A stretch of 64,000 nt of DNA from Epichloe hybrida (GCA_019022495.1 JAFEKR010000002.1:1488001-1552000); one strand, 5' to 3'. Counted from the stretch's first letter, positions 35,508 through 50,783 are shown. Notes: generated from the letters alone by a model not told the origin. A program made the numbers and translations.

Positions 35508-36029
35508 ATGTCCAGCTACAGCTTCTACGACGCCTCCATCCCCCTGGCGCAGGAGTCTCTCGAGGCGCTCGACGCGATTCTCAAGAAGGGCTCCGAGGCG
35601 CCCAATGCCGCGTCGCTCCCCGAGGCGCGCATCTTCGAGGACATGCTGCCGCTCTCCTTCCAGGTGCACTTCGTGACGGACATTGCGCAGAAGCTCGTCG
35701 CCCGCGCCTCGGGCACCGAGCTCCTCGGCCTCGAGAACAACCTGAGGAGCTTCGACGACTTCTTCGGGCGCATCGAGACGGTGCGGCAGGTGCTGACCAG
35801 GGCAGACAGGCACGTCATCAACGGGCGCGTGGACGAGACCGTCACCATCGGCCTGGGACCCGGCAAGGAGGGCAGGATGCTCACGCGCAACTACCTGAGC
35901 GGGTATGTCATCCCCAACATGTTCTTCCACGTCGCCACCGCGTACAACATTATGCGCAAGGAGGGCGTTCCGCTGGGCAAGATGGACTACCTTGGTCCTT
36001 TCATCTCCAAGCACGTCGGCGGCGCGTGA
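35508..36029 (+). CDS. DUF1993 family protein
   Basis: An intronless frame encodes 173 residues from the ATG in ...CCCAATGTCC (MSSYSFYDASIPLAQ). The open frame continues 76 codons upstream, but those residues are unlike the family. Recognisable features are the N-terminal helix with FYDASIPLAQESLEALDAIL, the LPLSFQVHFVTDIAQKLVAR segment, and the C-terminal YLSGYVIPNMFFHVATAYNIMRKEGVPLGK with its conserved His. The family adopts a DinB-like four-helix fold and occurs in bacteria and fungi without an assigned reaction. A metal or small-molecule role is possible but not shown. Strong GC bias at third codon positions fits a well-expressed gene. Confidence 0.9.
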   Translation: MSSYSFYDASIPLAQESLEALDAILKKGSEAPNAASLPEARIFEDMLPLSFQVHFVTDIAQKLVARASGTELLGLENNLRSFDDFFGRIETVRQVLTRADRHVINGRVDETVTIGLGPGKEGRMLTRNYLSGYVIPNMFFHVATAYNIMRKEGVPLGKMDYLGPFISKHVGGA

Positions 36030-36356
36030 ATGATGGCCCGGGGGTTTTGTTTGCGAGGGATTAAGAGAGCAACAAGGAGAAGGATGCCATCGATGCTAGT
36101 CCGTATTTTTACACCCAAAAAAGGATGTCCGTCAAAAGTTGCAACGCGAGACTCGAAAGGGGGGGGGGGGGCGAAATGTAAATGTAGTGGGATATCCCAG
36201 GATGGGGACAAGCATTTATGTGATCCAAGGTGGCCATGACCCCATTTGCACTTTCCCAACGCTGTTCAATCCGCGTGTAATGTGACCATTTTGAAAATTG
36301 GCTCAAAACATTGTTCCCTGGTAATACGGATCTGGCGCTGGCTCGGGTTGGTGGCG

Positions 36357-36388
<32 letters not shown>

Positions 36389-36560
36389 TGGAACTTCGTC
36401 ATCGGTCAAAGCGACAGACACCCACCACCGGGCAACTTGTTGGCCAAGTTCACGTCGTGACCTTCGATCGAAGCCTCTTGCCCAGCCAACTCAGCCGTGA
36501 CACGTTATTGTCCATCCCCCCCCCCCCCTCCCGCTCGAGTAGCCTCGCTGCGAAAAAGAA
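36030..36560. other. Intergenic region with homopolymer runs
   Basis: Contains a run of about 29 A (36357-36386), a 13-C run (36519-36531) and a 10-G run near 36160. No gene supported. The region separates the DUF1993 and MRX7-like genes, which lie in tandem. Confidence 0.6.
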
Positions 36561-37098
36561 ATGTCGCCCTTTCTCTGGGCCCTTCGTCTTGTCCACGCGT
36601 TCGAGGTAAATAGTAGTCTCCTTCTCCCCGTTCCAGCAGCAACATCTTTTCGCTGACGCTCACTTTCCAGGACCGCATCATCGAAGCCGTAAGAAAAAAA
36701 AAAAAAAAACAACCCCCAAAAAAAAAAGCCTACGTGGACAATACCACGCCGACCATCTCGCTAAACTTTTTCCCCCGACAGATTCTCCGACAACCTGGCT
36801 TCCACCGTGCCGTCGGCCGCATCCATCGAACCATTCACGAGCGAAAACATGGTCGCAACCCGCACGAACCCCTTGCTCCCGGGGAAGCAACAGGTACATA
36901 TACATACACATAAAATGGCCATTTTTTTTTCAATAACACAAACACGGGAAAACAAAGAATGACCTTTCCAATCGCGACTTAGCTGATCCTGAGCGCAGCG
37001 GAGCAAGGCAAGCATTCATCAGACACTTCGTAGATGAGCTGAAGAAGCAGGCCCGGGGGAAACCAACCCATCTCGCAAACAAGCAACCGCCCAAGTGA
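36561..37098 (+). CDS. MRX7: MRX7-like mitochondrial MIOREX component (small, four exons)
   Basis: No single open frame shows this gene. It emerges on joining 36561-36605, 36671-36688, 36782-36893 and 36983-37098, which sums to 96 codons plus a stop. The protein starts MSPFLWALRLVHAFE, then DRIIEA (exon 2 is 18 nt), then ILRQPGFHRAVGRIHRTIHE, RKHGRNPHEPLAPGEAT, and AFIRHFVDELKKQ. This pattern of hydrophobic N-terminus, FHR-IHR helix, GRNP-PGEAT turn and FI-HF-EL helix is that of the fungal MIOREX component 7 family, which is associated with the mitochondrial ribosome and expression assembly. Each intron has GT-AG ends (GTAAAT, GTAAGA and GTACAT donors). The introns contain long A or T runs. 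The family call is from memory of the motif and should be confirmed. Confidence 0.85.
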
Positions 37099-38139
37099 CA
37101 TGCGCAAACGGAGTAGTAAAAAAAATTCACGCCTTCATAAACATGCGTAGCCGTTCCAGGCAGTCGACGTGACACCCCCCCCTTGCGCCGGATCGACTTG
37201 TTGATGGCCATCATTCGTTCTCACTGCAGCGCGTATCATCTTGTGCACCAAGTACACTGCGCTCGGCGCTCGTTCCAACTACCGAGTTGACGCATCGAGT
37301 ATGAGCGTGGCACCAACATCATCACCTCGTGGACAACAAAAAAAAAAAAACTGATTATCAGCCCGGTCGGCGAGAGCAGGAGATGATGAAAGAGATTTTC
37401 GCACTTTTTTGCCCTGGAGGTCTATGCGTGGGCGGACGCCGGAGGGAGGGTTGGCCAAGGGGAAAAAGCCAGATTCTGGCATTGGGAGACGTTGGAGTTT
37501 TTGCGCAGCTGACTGAACGGAAAGGCGGAAAGGGGGGCAGGCGCTGGCCTCCATGTCCTGCGTGTAGAAATCAAATCAAACCAAACCAACAGTTTTGGCA
37601 CGGAAAGTCTAATAAATGTACGGATTACTTGGCTCATCTGCACCTCTGTCAAAGGGCGGATGAGACTCTAGTGATCAAGCATTCGTAGAGGCCGCTCAGT
37701 CCTTTGTTGATACGCGCGCCAAGGAGCTGAATAGTATGTAGAGATCCAACGTCTGTCCTTTTCTCCATGTGGTTTAGAAAGAATCTCACCTTCTCGTGTT
37801 GGAACCGGCAAGACTGTTCCCAGTCCAATCCTCATGGCAACATAACTTTTTTACGAGATTGAACATGGATGCACATGGACATGAGCACCAGTCCAGCTTC
37901 GTTCGCGGATGAGCCTAGTCCCGAGAAATACAATGATTCTGATCAACGTCTATGCACCAGCTAATTGCAGCACACTAACTAAAATAAAAACCTGATAACA
38001 TGACATAATGCACGCTGTTTGTACTCCATTCCATGCTCCGATAGATTCCCAACAACCTGCGCCCCGCCAGCAGGCTGAATTCCGACTCGTCTATGCGCAT
38101 TATTTCAAGCCGCCAGATAACGAAGAATAGGAAGCGCCA
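37099..38139. other. Intergenic region between convergent MRX7-like and PFA5 genes
   Basis: Only 3' flanks of two converging genes are expected here. GTACGGATTAC occurs near 37619. A plus-strand open frame of about 119 codons (37329-37688) has no protein-like features. Nothing else recognised. Confidence 0.5.
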
Positions 38140-39554
38140 TCAGATTAGTATGCTGCTCGGCCCACCATGGGGAATCTTGCCATTGAGATCCGGCACACCG
38201 TAGCGTCTTCGCAGCTCGTCCACCAGAGGCCCAAAGGGATAGTCGCTCACCATGCTGTCGTGGCTGCAGCATGGAGAGTGCTTCAGGGGCAGCAGCCATT
38301 CTTTAACGCTCGTGCCCATGACGGACTTCCAATTTTCCCAGAGCCCCAGATCCCATGGATTTTCGCCGGCTTCTGTTCTGAGAATGGCGAATTTGCGCCT
38401 GGCCTGCATATCTCTGCTGTCTTTGGGGCCCGCGGACCCATTTGGCCGTTGAGCTTCCAGAGTGGGGGGAATGGGCTGCAATGATTCAAGGGGATACGTG
38501 ATGGTTGGGTACTTTGACGAGGGCGGAGTGTCTTGGGGGATTCGGACAGCCAGGGTGAAGATCTGACGTTTGCGCAGCATGTCAATGTTGGTCGTGTTGG
38601 TGAAGAGGTAACGTCCCGCCGTCAAGGTCATGCCAAAGGCAAAAAGACCGAAGAATGCCGATAGCGCGATAATGGCTATGACCCAGCCGTCGACGCTGAT
38701 TTCTTTGCCGTTGAGCTGTTCTGTCAAGCTGTAGACGGAAACTGCCAAGGCTACGCCACAGAGACACGTTGCATAAAAGGTGAAGTGGGTGAAGAAGTTG
38801 AACGCTGCACCACAAGTTAGCATGCCTGTTTTTTTTTTGTTTTCCCAGTTGGCAATTCCCCAGGGCAAAGAAAAATACTCACAAGTTTCCGAGACCATGC
38901 CGCCTACCCATGGACACAGATGATCCATCTTCCTGACACAACGGCCAAGCTCACTCGAATGATGGGCTCGGTCTGGCTTCCACTGCCTACACTCAGAGCA
39001 CCACTTGGGGCGTCCATCAACCTCGCATGCGAACACGTCTCGACTGTAAAAGGCTTCCAAACCTGGGCTGTTGGGGTCGGAGTCGGGCGGGGCCCATGGC
39101 GCGTCCTCGGGGTCCCGATGGCGTCTTGACCGGCATCTGCCTCGCTTCTCGCCCGAACCGAGGGTTTCCGGGTCCGAATGACGCAGTAAGGGCACGAGGC
39201 CGGGGTCACGTTGGATGGCGAAGAAAAGTCGCATGTATGAGGCCATGGTGAGGACGAAGAGTAGGCAGTAGAGGACCAGGGTCGCGATGGCGACGCCCTT
39301 CTTGTTCAGCGTCTGGTAGAGATATTGAACTAAGGCATGGCCCAGTTAACGATCCGATGCCGCTTTTTTGCATGCATCGCCAAGCCAAGCGTGCTCAGCT
39401 TCGAAAGCTGTGCAGGTTGGGAGGAAGAAGACCCACCACAGAAGCGGGCGGTGACGGCGTACGTCGCGATTCCAAAAGTGCAGACTATGAGGCCGGGGAC
39501 GATGCGCATGGTCCAGCGCACAGCAGTGCGATGAGTAGGGCGCGTAGGCACCAT
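38140..39554 (-). CDS. PFA5: Palmitoyltransferase PFA5 (DHHC family, DHLC variant)
   Basis: Three exons, 39554-39437, 39329-38883 and 38804-38140, give 409 residues. Exon 1 and the start of exon 2 provide two membrane helices (IVPGLIVCTFGIATYAVTA and VAIATLVLYCLLFVLTMASY). The cytosolic catalytic domain follows (PKWCSECRQWKPDRAHHSSE, then LGRCVRKMDHLCPWVGG). Two more helices (FTFYATCLCGVALAVSVY and GWVIAIIALSAFFGLFAFG) and a cytosolic tail with NPWDLG complete the protein. It transfers palmitate to cysteines of target proteins at endomembranes. The signature is DHLC instead of DHHC. The acyl-accepting Cys is kept and the second His is replaced, in line with the DHYC variants of yeast Pfa5 and Akr1. 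Introns have GTGGGT and GTGAGT donors, and CTAAC branch sites are visible. Confidence 0.93.
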
Positions 39555-40789
39555 GGCGGCATGGTGACGAGGCTGGGTGCTGCTGCCGCCGGATTGTCGT
39601 GGTTGGTTGATGTTGATGATGAGGTTGGAATTGTTGCATGTCGGTCCATGTCGGTCCATGTCGGTCCATGTCGGGAGATGGGCGGGACTCATTGGCGCAG
39701 CAACCGCAGCCACCAGCCCTCGGCCCATTACATAATCCGACCGAGACTGCCAGACTTCTGACTGTGACTTGCGGATATGATGAATGCTCCTACTTATTGT
39801 CCGTCTCACGATAGCCTCACTCTCATGCTGCCACTTTAGCAGTTGTCGTGGCTGTGGATAGTTTAGCAATTTGACCAACTACATTATGTGGTACATCTGA
39901 CCCTTAGGGGCGTCACAGCAGAATCATGCTCCAAGACGCCGCAGAAGAGAAGAGAGGAGGCCCTGATGAGAGACCAAAGTCGTCCACAGGCTCCGCCGGC
40001 AAAAGAGATCATCTAGGGCCAGGGCTTTCTTCCCAAGTTCGCCACCACTTGCTTCTGTCGCGTACAGCATCCGCTGGAGAAAAGGTGGCAACGACAGCGG
40101 CTCATCAATCTGGACATCAATCTGGACAACGTCCTGCTGTAACCTCCATCCCTGCCCTGCCGCTCCAAAAATCTTGTGACCGGCACCGTCACTTGGGCTG
40201 CCGGATATGAAACAGGCGGCACAAAAGTCACCAATCCAACTTGGATAGAGGAACCAACTTCACGCATCGAAACACCCAGTCGTACATCGCAAATCACATA
40301 ATGAGTGACACTCAGCGACTCATGCAAACACCAAAGTAACGTTCAAGTACTTGACCCTAAAGAAATAAAAACAAAAAAATGCCAAACAACCATTTCCCGC
40401 ATCCGTATTTGCCCAACATCTCCTCTCACCCTTGACATGGCTTGACATGGCGTGACATGGCCGCCGCTCAAGCAAGTAGCATAGTAAGACCAAGCGCGGC
40501 AATACTCTTGCAGTAAAAGTTGTATCTACTATACAGAGTCTGTCACACTTGAACAGAGTTTGAGAAAATAAAAGTTGAAAAAATAAAAAAAATAAAAAAA
40601 ATAAAACCATTGTTCGCCAATCACGCCGCGCAAATAGCCCTGCCGCCGTGTATATAAAAAAAAATTACTTTCAGCAAAGCCTTGGGAGCAAAAAAAGTTG
40701 GAAAAAAAAAAGGTCAAGACCACAAGAAATTCATACAGCAAGCCCGTCGTCCGCAATGTATTTGGAAAGTTGCTTGATCATATTACCAT
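39555..40789. other. Intergenic region upstream of PFA5 and downstream of ASH1
   Basis: A perfect 10-bp tandem repeat (CATGTCGGTC, 3.8 copies) lies at 39638-39675 in the likely PFA5 leader. An AATAAAA-rich patch (about 40566-40605) lies in the presumed ASH1 3' region and could contain polyadenylation signals. No gene supported. Confidence 0.5.
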
Positions 40790-43871
<3,082 letters not shown>

Positions 43872-44448
43872 TCAAAGGATGGCGACGGCGGGCGGTGGCG
43901 GTGGTGGTGGTGACAAACCAACAAACGCGCTTGGCCAGGGAGCGGACGGGCCGGAACCTTGTTCCCGCCAAGGCACTGCAAGTTTCAAGTGAAGTAAAAA
44001 GTGCAGGTGCAGGCAGGTGCAGGTGGTGCAGGTGCGGCGGATAAGGAAACAACACAACCGCGCCCAGTTCTCTGTCCTTTTTTTTTTTTGTACGACGGAA
44101 CAGACAGCACTATGTGTCAAAGGTGTACGGTGACAAACACTGTCAGCGGACAAGCGTGCAGAGGCAGAGATGCCCAAGGCACGCGCGCGCCGGCGGCTTT
44201 GTGATATAGCAGCAGCGACAAGTGTGGAAGAAGGTGCGAGGAAAAGGGAATGAAAGTTTCAAAATCCGTATAAAAAAGAAGAAGAAAAAGAGAAAAAAAA
44301 AAATTGTGGGAATCGAGGCTGATGGGTCGACAAGCCGGGGCACCTTCGGACACGCTACACGGTTTTCTTCAATTTTGAGGGCTGAAGGAGCGGGTGAGCG
44401 GAAGACAAGTTGGGGGACAGAGGAGAAGACGAAGAGAGAGAGAGCGAC

Positions 44449-44515
44449 GGTCATGGTCACGGTCATGGTCATAGTTACGGTCACGGCCACGGCCACGGTC
44501 ACGATCAAGGTCACG
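44449..44515 (+). repeat. Imperfect hexanucleotide repeat (GGTCAC/GGTCAT/GGCCAC)
   Basis: About eleven related 6-bp units lie head to tail. In one frame they read as alternating Gly-His, but no gene context supports translation. Confidence 0.85.
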
Positions 44516-45436
44516 TTTTCTCATCACTATCATCAGTATCAGTCATCATCACCCTCCCACTCGTTCACCATGAAACTCATTGTGCAATTCTAGTCCGCTG
44601 TTCACCCTTCTTGCCACGTACCCTTCCCCGCGCAGAATCTCGACATCCGGTCGGAATGAAAACCATCTACGGATCCGTACGAAGTGTGTACCTCGTTCGG
44701 GCAAGATACCCCCAGCCACTAATATCCATCCCCCCCAGACCCCAAATGTGGCAAAACTCACTCGCACATATTTGAAACACGTTTCCGTTGCATTCGCATG
44801 TCTTTAGGCTCTATGGCATGTTGCTTTTTAGATCAAGTGCGCCGCGATACGGAACTCGAGTCCAATAATACACCCCCGACTTGACTAACATGTGGCAGCA
44901 GAGCAGACAAGGACGTCGGTCTATTACCAAGACTACACTAGAATAAAAGAGTGGGAGAAGAAGAAGACCAAGAACAACAAGGCCAACGCGTTGTGGACTC
45001 GTATGCACCTCCAAACCAAGAGGCCCATCGCACCACTCACGACAAGTTGTTCTTTTCCGTGTATCACGTAAGCACTTGGTCCAATTGCATGAAGCACCTT
45101 GCACCCATTCAGAGAAAAATAGAGACTTTGCTTGTACCATTGTGATTCGTGTCTGGATAACATGTCTCCAACTCACTGGTGCCGTCAGACACGGCAGAGA
45201 CGGAGCTATATGTTGATAGATCGTGCGACATCAATCTATTTTGTTATTCCAACTAGGAAGAAAAGCCCTCGGGGTATTATATCCATCTAAAGACACAGTG
45301 GCTGTTCATCATTGGCCATTCGTAGAAGCCGATGAACCGAATGCGAATGGGGATTCTCTGTAGCAGGGAAGCTCGTAGAACAAGATAGACGGCACAGATT
45401 GCAACAAGAAGAAACGATCCATCGAGAGGTCATGCC

Positions 45437-46536
45437 TTACGCGACCCTCTCTTCGGCAAGGGGCTCGGCCTCGGCAGCCTTGACCTCCGCGTCAGTTACG
45501 ACAGGTGTAGTAGTGGCAGCAGAGCTGTCAACTGGCTTGGCCTCGGTCTGAGCATCATTGGCAATGGGCATAGCAGCAGGCGCGTCATCAACAAGTTTGA
45601 CCGTCTCCGCCTCCGTCACGCTGGGTCCCTGACCACCGTATTCCTTCGGCAGGGAAGACGAGATGCTCTTCAACTCAGTGGAAAGAGTCGTTCCCGATGT
45701 TATGGGGTGGAACTTGCGCAGCGTGGCAGGAGCAAGGAACAGCTTCATGACGCCGAACACCCAGCCCATGACGGCGGGCACGTTGACAAAGTACTTGTGG
45801 GCCAGCAACTCAGGATACGCCATGGAGAAGGTCTCTATGGTCTCCTTGCTGGCAGCCTTGACGGCGGGATCCATGCGGAAGAAGCTGACAGAGCGATAAT
45901 CATGAACCTGAAGCATCCGATGGATGTCCTCGCCGTCTTCGGCAGGTGGTTCCGTGATGTCGTTGAGGCGAAGCTTCTGGACGCCCAGCTCCATGAGAGC
46001 AGCACGCCAGCGAATGAACCTTTTTTGCCGCACACTCGTCAGCAACCTTGTTCCGTGACGGTTCCAAATAAATCAACTTACTCCTCGACATTTCCAAAGG
46101 TGGCATTGTTGTCCCTGACGGCTCCATAGATATTCCAAGTAATGACGGTCTCCGTCCCGGCTTCATCCTTATGTGTTGTCACGTAGCCAAGATCACCGAA
46201 TTTCTTCTTGTCAAAGGTTTCCGAGACCAGCTTCGCGGGTTGGACCTTCTTGCGCCACTCCAGAGCAGAAGTAAGCTGCTTTTCGGCGGCTGCGACATCA
46301 TTGTTGTTGGCTCTCAGAAACTTGAGCAGAATGACTTGAGTTGGAGCATGGGCAGACGGCGAAAGCTCGACGCCCCACATCTCGGTGTGCTCTGCCTTCG
46401 CGGTGATGTCGACAAGCCGAGCTGTGAGCTTGGCGAGGGCAGTTTCGGGAACTGCAGGAGCAGGAGCCTCGACAGGAGCTGCGGGAACCGTGGCAGCAGC
46501 CCCGGGGGTGGCAGCGGGCGTCTGTTCGGTAGACAT
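45437..46536 (-). CDS. SFH5: Phosphatidylinositol transfer protein SFH5 (CRAL-TRIO/Sec14 family)
   Basis: Two exons, 46536-46082 and 46019-45437, give 345 residues. An Ala/Pro/Thr-rich N-terminus (MSTEQTPAATPGAAATV) precedes the CRAL-TRIO N-terminal helices (MWGVELSPSA, ILLKFLRANNNDVAAAEKQL, SALEWRKKVQP). The lipid-binding lobe follows: FGDLGYVTTHKDE, ITWNIYGAVRDN, HDYRSVSFFRMDPAVK, AYPELLAHKYFVNVPAVMGW and LPKEYGGQG. A low-complexity acidic tail ends the protein. The combination of WGVELSP and FRMDP-type motifs fits Sfh5. The protein moves phosphatidylinositol between membranes, and the yeast orthologue has been reported to bind haem. The intron has a GTAAGT donor and a GCTGAC branch site. 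Confidence 0.93.
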
Positions 46537-47646
46537 TGTGGTGATCTGTTGTTTGGTGCAAGCTTGGGGGGGTTCAATCGAAGAAGGGCCAAAGGGGTTT
46601 GTGTTGTTATCTGATTTGTGACAAGATGAAGTATTCCAGGTGAAGAATAGTGATGACAGTCCTGTCACGTCGACGTCGTCAGAGATGCTCGCTCAAACGT
46701 GCAGAAGAACAGAAGAAATGTTGGGATGGAAAGAAATCGACTTGTTGGCAACACCCGAAGAGTCCAAGGTCGACTGATGGAAGCTCAAACAGCTCCAGTG
46801 GGGCGGCTATGGGCATGGGCTGCTAAAGACACTAATAAAACTTCAATTGCCGCCAGGTACGTGTCCGTCTGGACCCCTGTTGCCCTGGAAGATCCCTGTC
46901 CCTGGTGGACTCGGCCCCACCTGCTCACCAGTCAAGCCAATCTGGATTGGACGGCACCAACACGCCCGTTGGCTTTCTTTGCTTACATATGTACTCCGTA
47001 GGCTTCCATCTATGTATGGCCTCGAACGCCACCACGCTTTCATCCGCACTCCTTGTCTATAAAATATAATTACTCCTCTCAAAGACACGCAACTCGTCCC
47101 ATGTAAAAGTCCCATTTTGTCATCTCTTCTCTATATCTAAAATACAAGCTCTCATGACCAGGGAAGAAGATCAGAGAATGATTTGTACCCGAAACCCCCA
47201 AATGCCCGACCACTTTTGAGGCCAAGTTCGTTCCTTGTCCATTTCTCAACCCACCTGTCAATAGCATAACTCCTCAATCAGTCAAATCATATGTGTGTCC
47301 GTCCCAATGGCCCAAAGCCAAGGTTTTCATCCATGCCAGCCTTTCAATACCTTGTTTGTTCCCTGTCCCTCGGACTTGCAAATCCTAAGCATTATCCGTA
47401 AACATGTGTTCTGTGCGTCCGTAGTCGGGGGTAAAAGTACACTCCGGACTAATGACGATGGTATGTGAAAAAAAAAAAAAAGAAGCAATTCGGCAAAAGC
47501 ACCGCCCAGTTGTGTTTTAAAGCTGCCCTCTGAGCCCCAGCCCCGTACCTCGTTTTTTTTTTTCCCATTCTCAAATTGAGGCAACAAACCAGCCCAATCA
47601 AATCAATCTCCAAGGTCAGATTCCCGAACAGGCAGAGAAATGTCTA
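46537..47646. other. Intergenic region between SFH5 and the RRM gene
   Basis: SFH5 promoter and 3' region of the RRM gene. One TACTCCGTA motif (46992-47000) and runs of A or T near 47466 and 47554. Nothing else recognised. Confidence 0.5.
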
Positions 47647-49719
47647 TCAGCAAGAAGGTAAAGCACGTGCGAGGATGCGCTCAACGGCAGAAAACTCGGC
47701 GTGGGCAGCCTGCGACAAAGTCATCTGATCGAATGCAGGCCCAAATGAATAGCCAAGCTCGGCCCAGAAATAGCCCCAGTACATGTCTGTTTCCATGCTC
47801 TTTTCTTGCAAAATGGTGCGCTCGGAGTGTTGGCGATTCACCATGTCGCGTTGCGTCTGTTCGCGAATAACGGAAATGTACCACTGTCAAAGATGAATTA
47901 GCGGTCAAATATGAACATCGTGATGGTCATGTATGAGTGCACACGGAAAAACAACTCACCTCGAGGACATCGAAAGAGATGCCCGGCTTGGGACTGATAC
48001 TGTACTGGTGGCGCCAGCAGCTCGCGAAGCGTGGCTGGTTGAACGCGCGCTCGTCCATGTCGGACAAGCCTGCTATGCAAGCAATGTCGTCCTTCATCAG
48101 TGGTGTAAAGCCGGGACACTTCATGGCAGCATTGACCAGTCGACGTTGAAGCTGGTTGTTGAGGTTGACGGGGTCATCCTGCTTCTGGATACTTCGTGCC
48201 AGGAGCCGAAGAAGCTCACAGGTTGCCTTGAAAGCTGCACGCCGCTGGCCGATGGTAATTCGATCTGTGGCATACCAGGGAAACTTCTTCAGAGTGCTGA
48301 TCAGACACTCGTAAGGTCGCTGAGGGCAATCCTTGGAGAATGGAGACTGCCGCCTTGGGTTAACTTGACGTCAGAGGAGTAGGGACAACGAACAAGACTC
48401 ACGCGGTGAGGAACCTCAACGTGCTTCACCAGCATCACCATTTCCTCCTCCGAGACGAACCCTTTGAAGTTCTCCCAGGGCTCATTGTGGCTGAACGGCT
48501 TGAATTGGGGCGTCACCCCATTCCACACAATGCCTCTGGCTAGGGGAAATAGATCTCTCATCAAGCTCTCCTGGCTAGAGAGCTCCACGTCCACGGGGCG
48601 ATCGCCAAGTCGACTTACTCGCCCATTCAGAATATGCTGATGGTGTTTCTCGACCGCTTTGTTGGCATCATCAAGACTTACAAACTCAACGTACGCATCC
48701 ATCGTCTTGCTAGTAACCCGTTCCATAATAATGTGTACAGGCTCATCAGAGTCATTTAAAATCTTGGAGTTACGGCCCAGGAAAGCAATGACTTCCGATC
48801 TTTTTGTAGCGAAGGGAATCTTACGTCCCTTATTAGCATCCTTTATCAGTTACATCATGTAATATGCATAGAACTTACATTTCGTAGCTTCACGACGCCA
48901 TGGTTTACCGCCACGGCTTGTCGGGCTCCTTCTAAAAATGGAAAGTTTTCTGGCTGGAGGGCAGCCTGCAGTGTGGGTAGCCCGCTTACTGTCGCTGTCA
49001 GTAGATTCAGATGGTTTGAACGTAAATCCTGAAGCTGGCCTTGAGATTGCGAGTAGAAATGTCCTACATAGGGGACCACGGAGTTTTGGAGGGACTGTTC
49101 AGCAGGATAGACTGACCCGCTGAGGTCAAATTTTGGAGGAGGCTCATTAGAAACTGCAAGAGGCCGACCAGATGTCCGCGGAGCATAGTTTCGCGGCTCA
49201 GTAAAGGTTCCAAGTCTCCTGTGGTCAGGACTCATCAGGCCGCCACTGCCATAGTTGATACTCTCAGCTCTCCCATGCGTAACGGGGCTCGAAAGAGTGG
49301 CAACTTCCTGGTAAGCCTGTACCAGTAGTTGAGAATGGGCTGTTATCGAACACGCAAGGTGCTGTACCCTTCATTGTATGCTTCGTGGCCTCGGCAACGT
49401 GAGGTTTGGCTCCATCCTAGGAAACCCATTCTTGAACCTTCGCGCCTTGGCGTAGTGCCTGAGATAACAAATTAAAAGCAACTGAATCGTCTATTGACCC
49501 TGTGAAGCTAGTAGTCGAGCGTGTATTGTTAGAGACGCTGTAGCCGCTGGCATCTTGGCCGCTAGACTCGCTCGATTGCTACAAAATTTTACTTTGCGTT
49601 AGTTAAAAGCAGGTAAACCTGAGGCTGGTCATGCGCACCTCGCTCGTCGTGCTAGATCCATTAGTACCATTAGGAACCCACGCAGCAGAGTGAGGATCTA
49701 AGGAAGTGAAAGAGCTCAT
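47647..49719 (-). CDS. RRM-domain RNA-binding protein of unknown role (six exons)
   Basis: Exons: 49719-49639, 49578-49438, 49361-48879, 48819-48403, 48346-47960 and 47883-47647, giving about 581 residues. The N-terminus (MSSFTSLDPHSAAWVPNG) and the following 150 residues are Ser/Asn-rich. The RRM spans exons 3-4: GVVKLRN at the end of exon 3 is completed by IPFATKRSEVIAFLGRN, followed by IIMERVTSKTMDAYVEFVSLD and AVEKHH, GRPVDVE-like elements. This resembles the quasi-RRMs of hnRNP H/ESRP proteins. A helical region follows, with SKDCPQRPYECLISTLKKF and FDVLEWYISVIREQTQRDMV. I do not recognise a named orthologue. The end of exon 2 is less certain: 49438 (GTTCAA donor) or 11 nt to the 3' side both preserve plausible sequence, while the other junctions have good consensus. 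Confidence 0.82.
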
Positions 49720-50783
49720 GACGGATGCAGGTTCGCGACAACAACAGGATAATAGATTGTTGAAGGAAAGCAGGCAGTCTCAGCTTCTGTAAATTTAGTA
49801 ACAGCGAAAACTTGGCGGCAGTGATCATTCGTGAGTTAAGGATTTGACGATTTCCTCTTATTCCTAGTGTAGGTAGGAGCCTGGCGGGGAAAATTTAGTA
49901 TAGATAATGGCACAAAAATACCAACAACGTTCAGTCGCTCGCAAGTTGCTGTGTGAACAGAGGCTTCTCACCTTGACCGCGGTATCTCCGTCACTGTTTG
50001 TATAGCAAGTGACTCTTCTGGACTAGTAAATGTTAGAGAGAGATGGTATGATTATGCCAACGACCTCAAAGAAGACACCGGCTTCAAAAAGAGCGAATTA
50101 GATGTGTAGAGAAACGTAAGCGCGATCAAAACAAACACCGAGACCTGCCTCAAATCGGCGCACCAAAACAGATGAATTCACTACTGCTCATAGAACTCAG
50201 AAGAAAGTGAACGGGATCCTTGCTTGCGTTTCAATTCTCCGCCATTCGAACGGGGTCATTCGCAGTAGAAGTGGAGAAAAGGCTAGCCCAGGTGTTATTG
50301 ACGTCTAGCAGCTGCCCACAGCTGCGGATCGCCAGGTGAGCTTCCGGTCAGTTTGGAAGAGCAAACACACCAAGTTGGAAAAGATCATGGATGTGCGGTC
50401 TTGTAATTGTCATCAGAATGGGTACGCAATCGCAGTGTCGACCCTCTATTGATGCAAACAAATGATTTTGGAATCGTTCTCGCCTTCGTTCTCGCCTCGA
50501 ATCGATGTGAGAAAGAAGAGGTGCCTGATAGTAAGAACGTTTGGTAGCATGCCACTGAAATGGGATCGACCTTCTCGGTGAGTGAAATTTGTTTTCATTT
50601 CTGCTACCATGGTAGCTTCATAACTAATCATCGAGTTTGCCTTCGTGTGTGAGCACGTCTCCCCGGTACTTCACCCGCGTCGGCGTTCGTTTTCCCCAAG
50701 CGAGACGTGTGGTGCGTTGTACGAGTATTGAGTTCCAATTCGCCATAATTTTAAGCTAGCATGTTTTCTTTCCCCATTGATAT
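49720..50783. other. Intergenic region between the RRM gene and ARPC4
   Basis: About 1.06 kb between tandem minus-strand genes. It should contain the RRM gene promoter and the ARPC4 3' end. No simple repeats, no RNA genes and no convincing open frames were seen. Confidence 0.5.

Noticed and set aside
44410..44775. A frame encoding a His-Gly repeat (HGHGHG)
   Set aside because: Arises from the imperfect GGTCAC-type repeat and does not continue into protein-like sequence.
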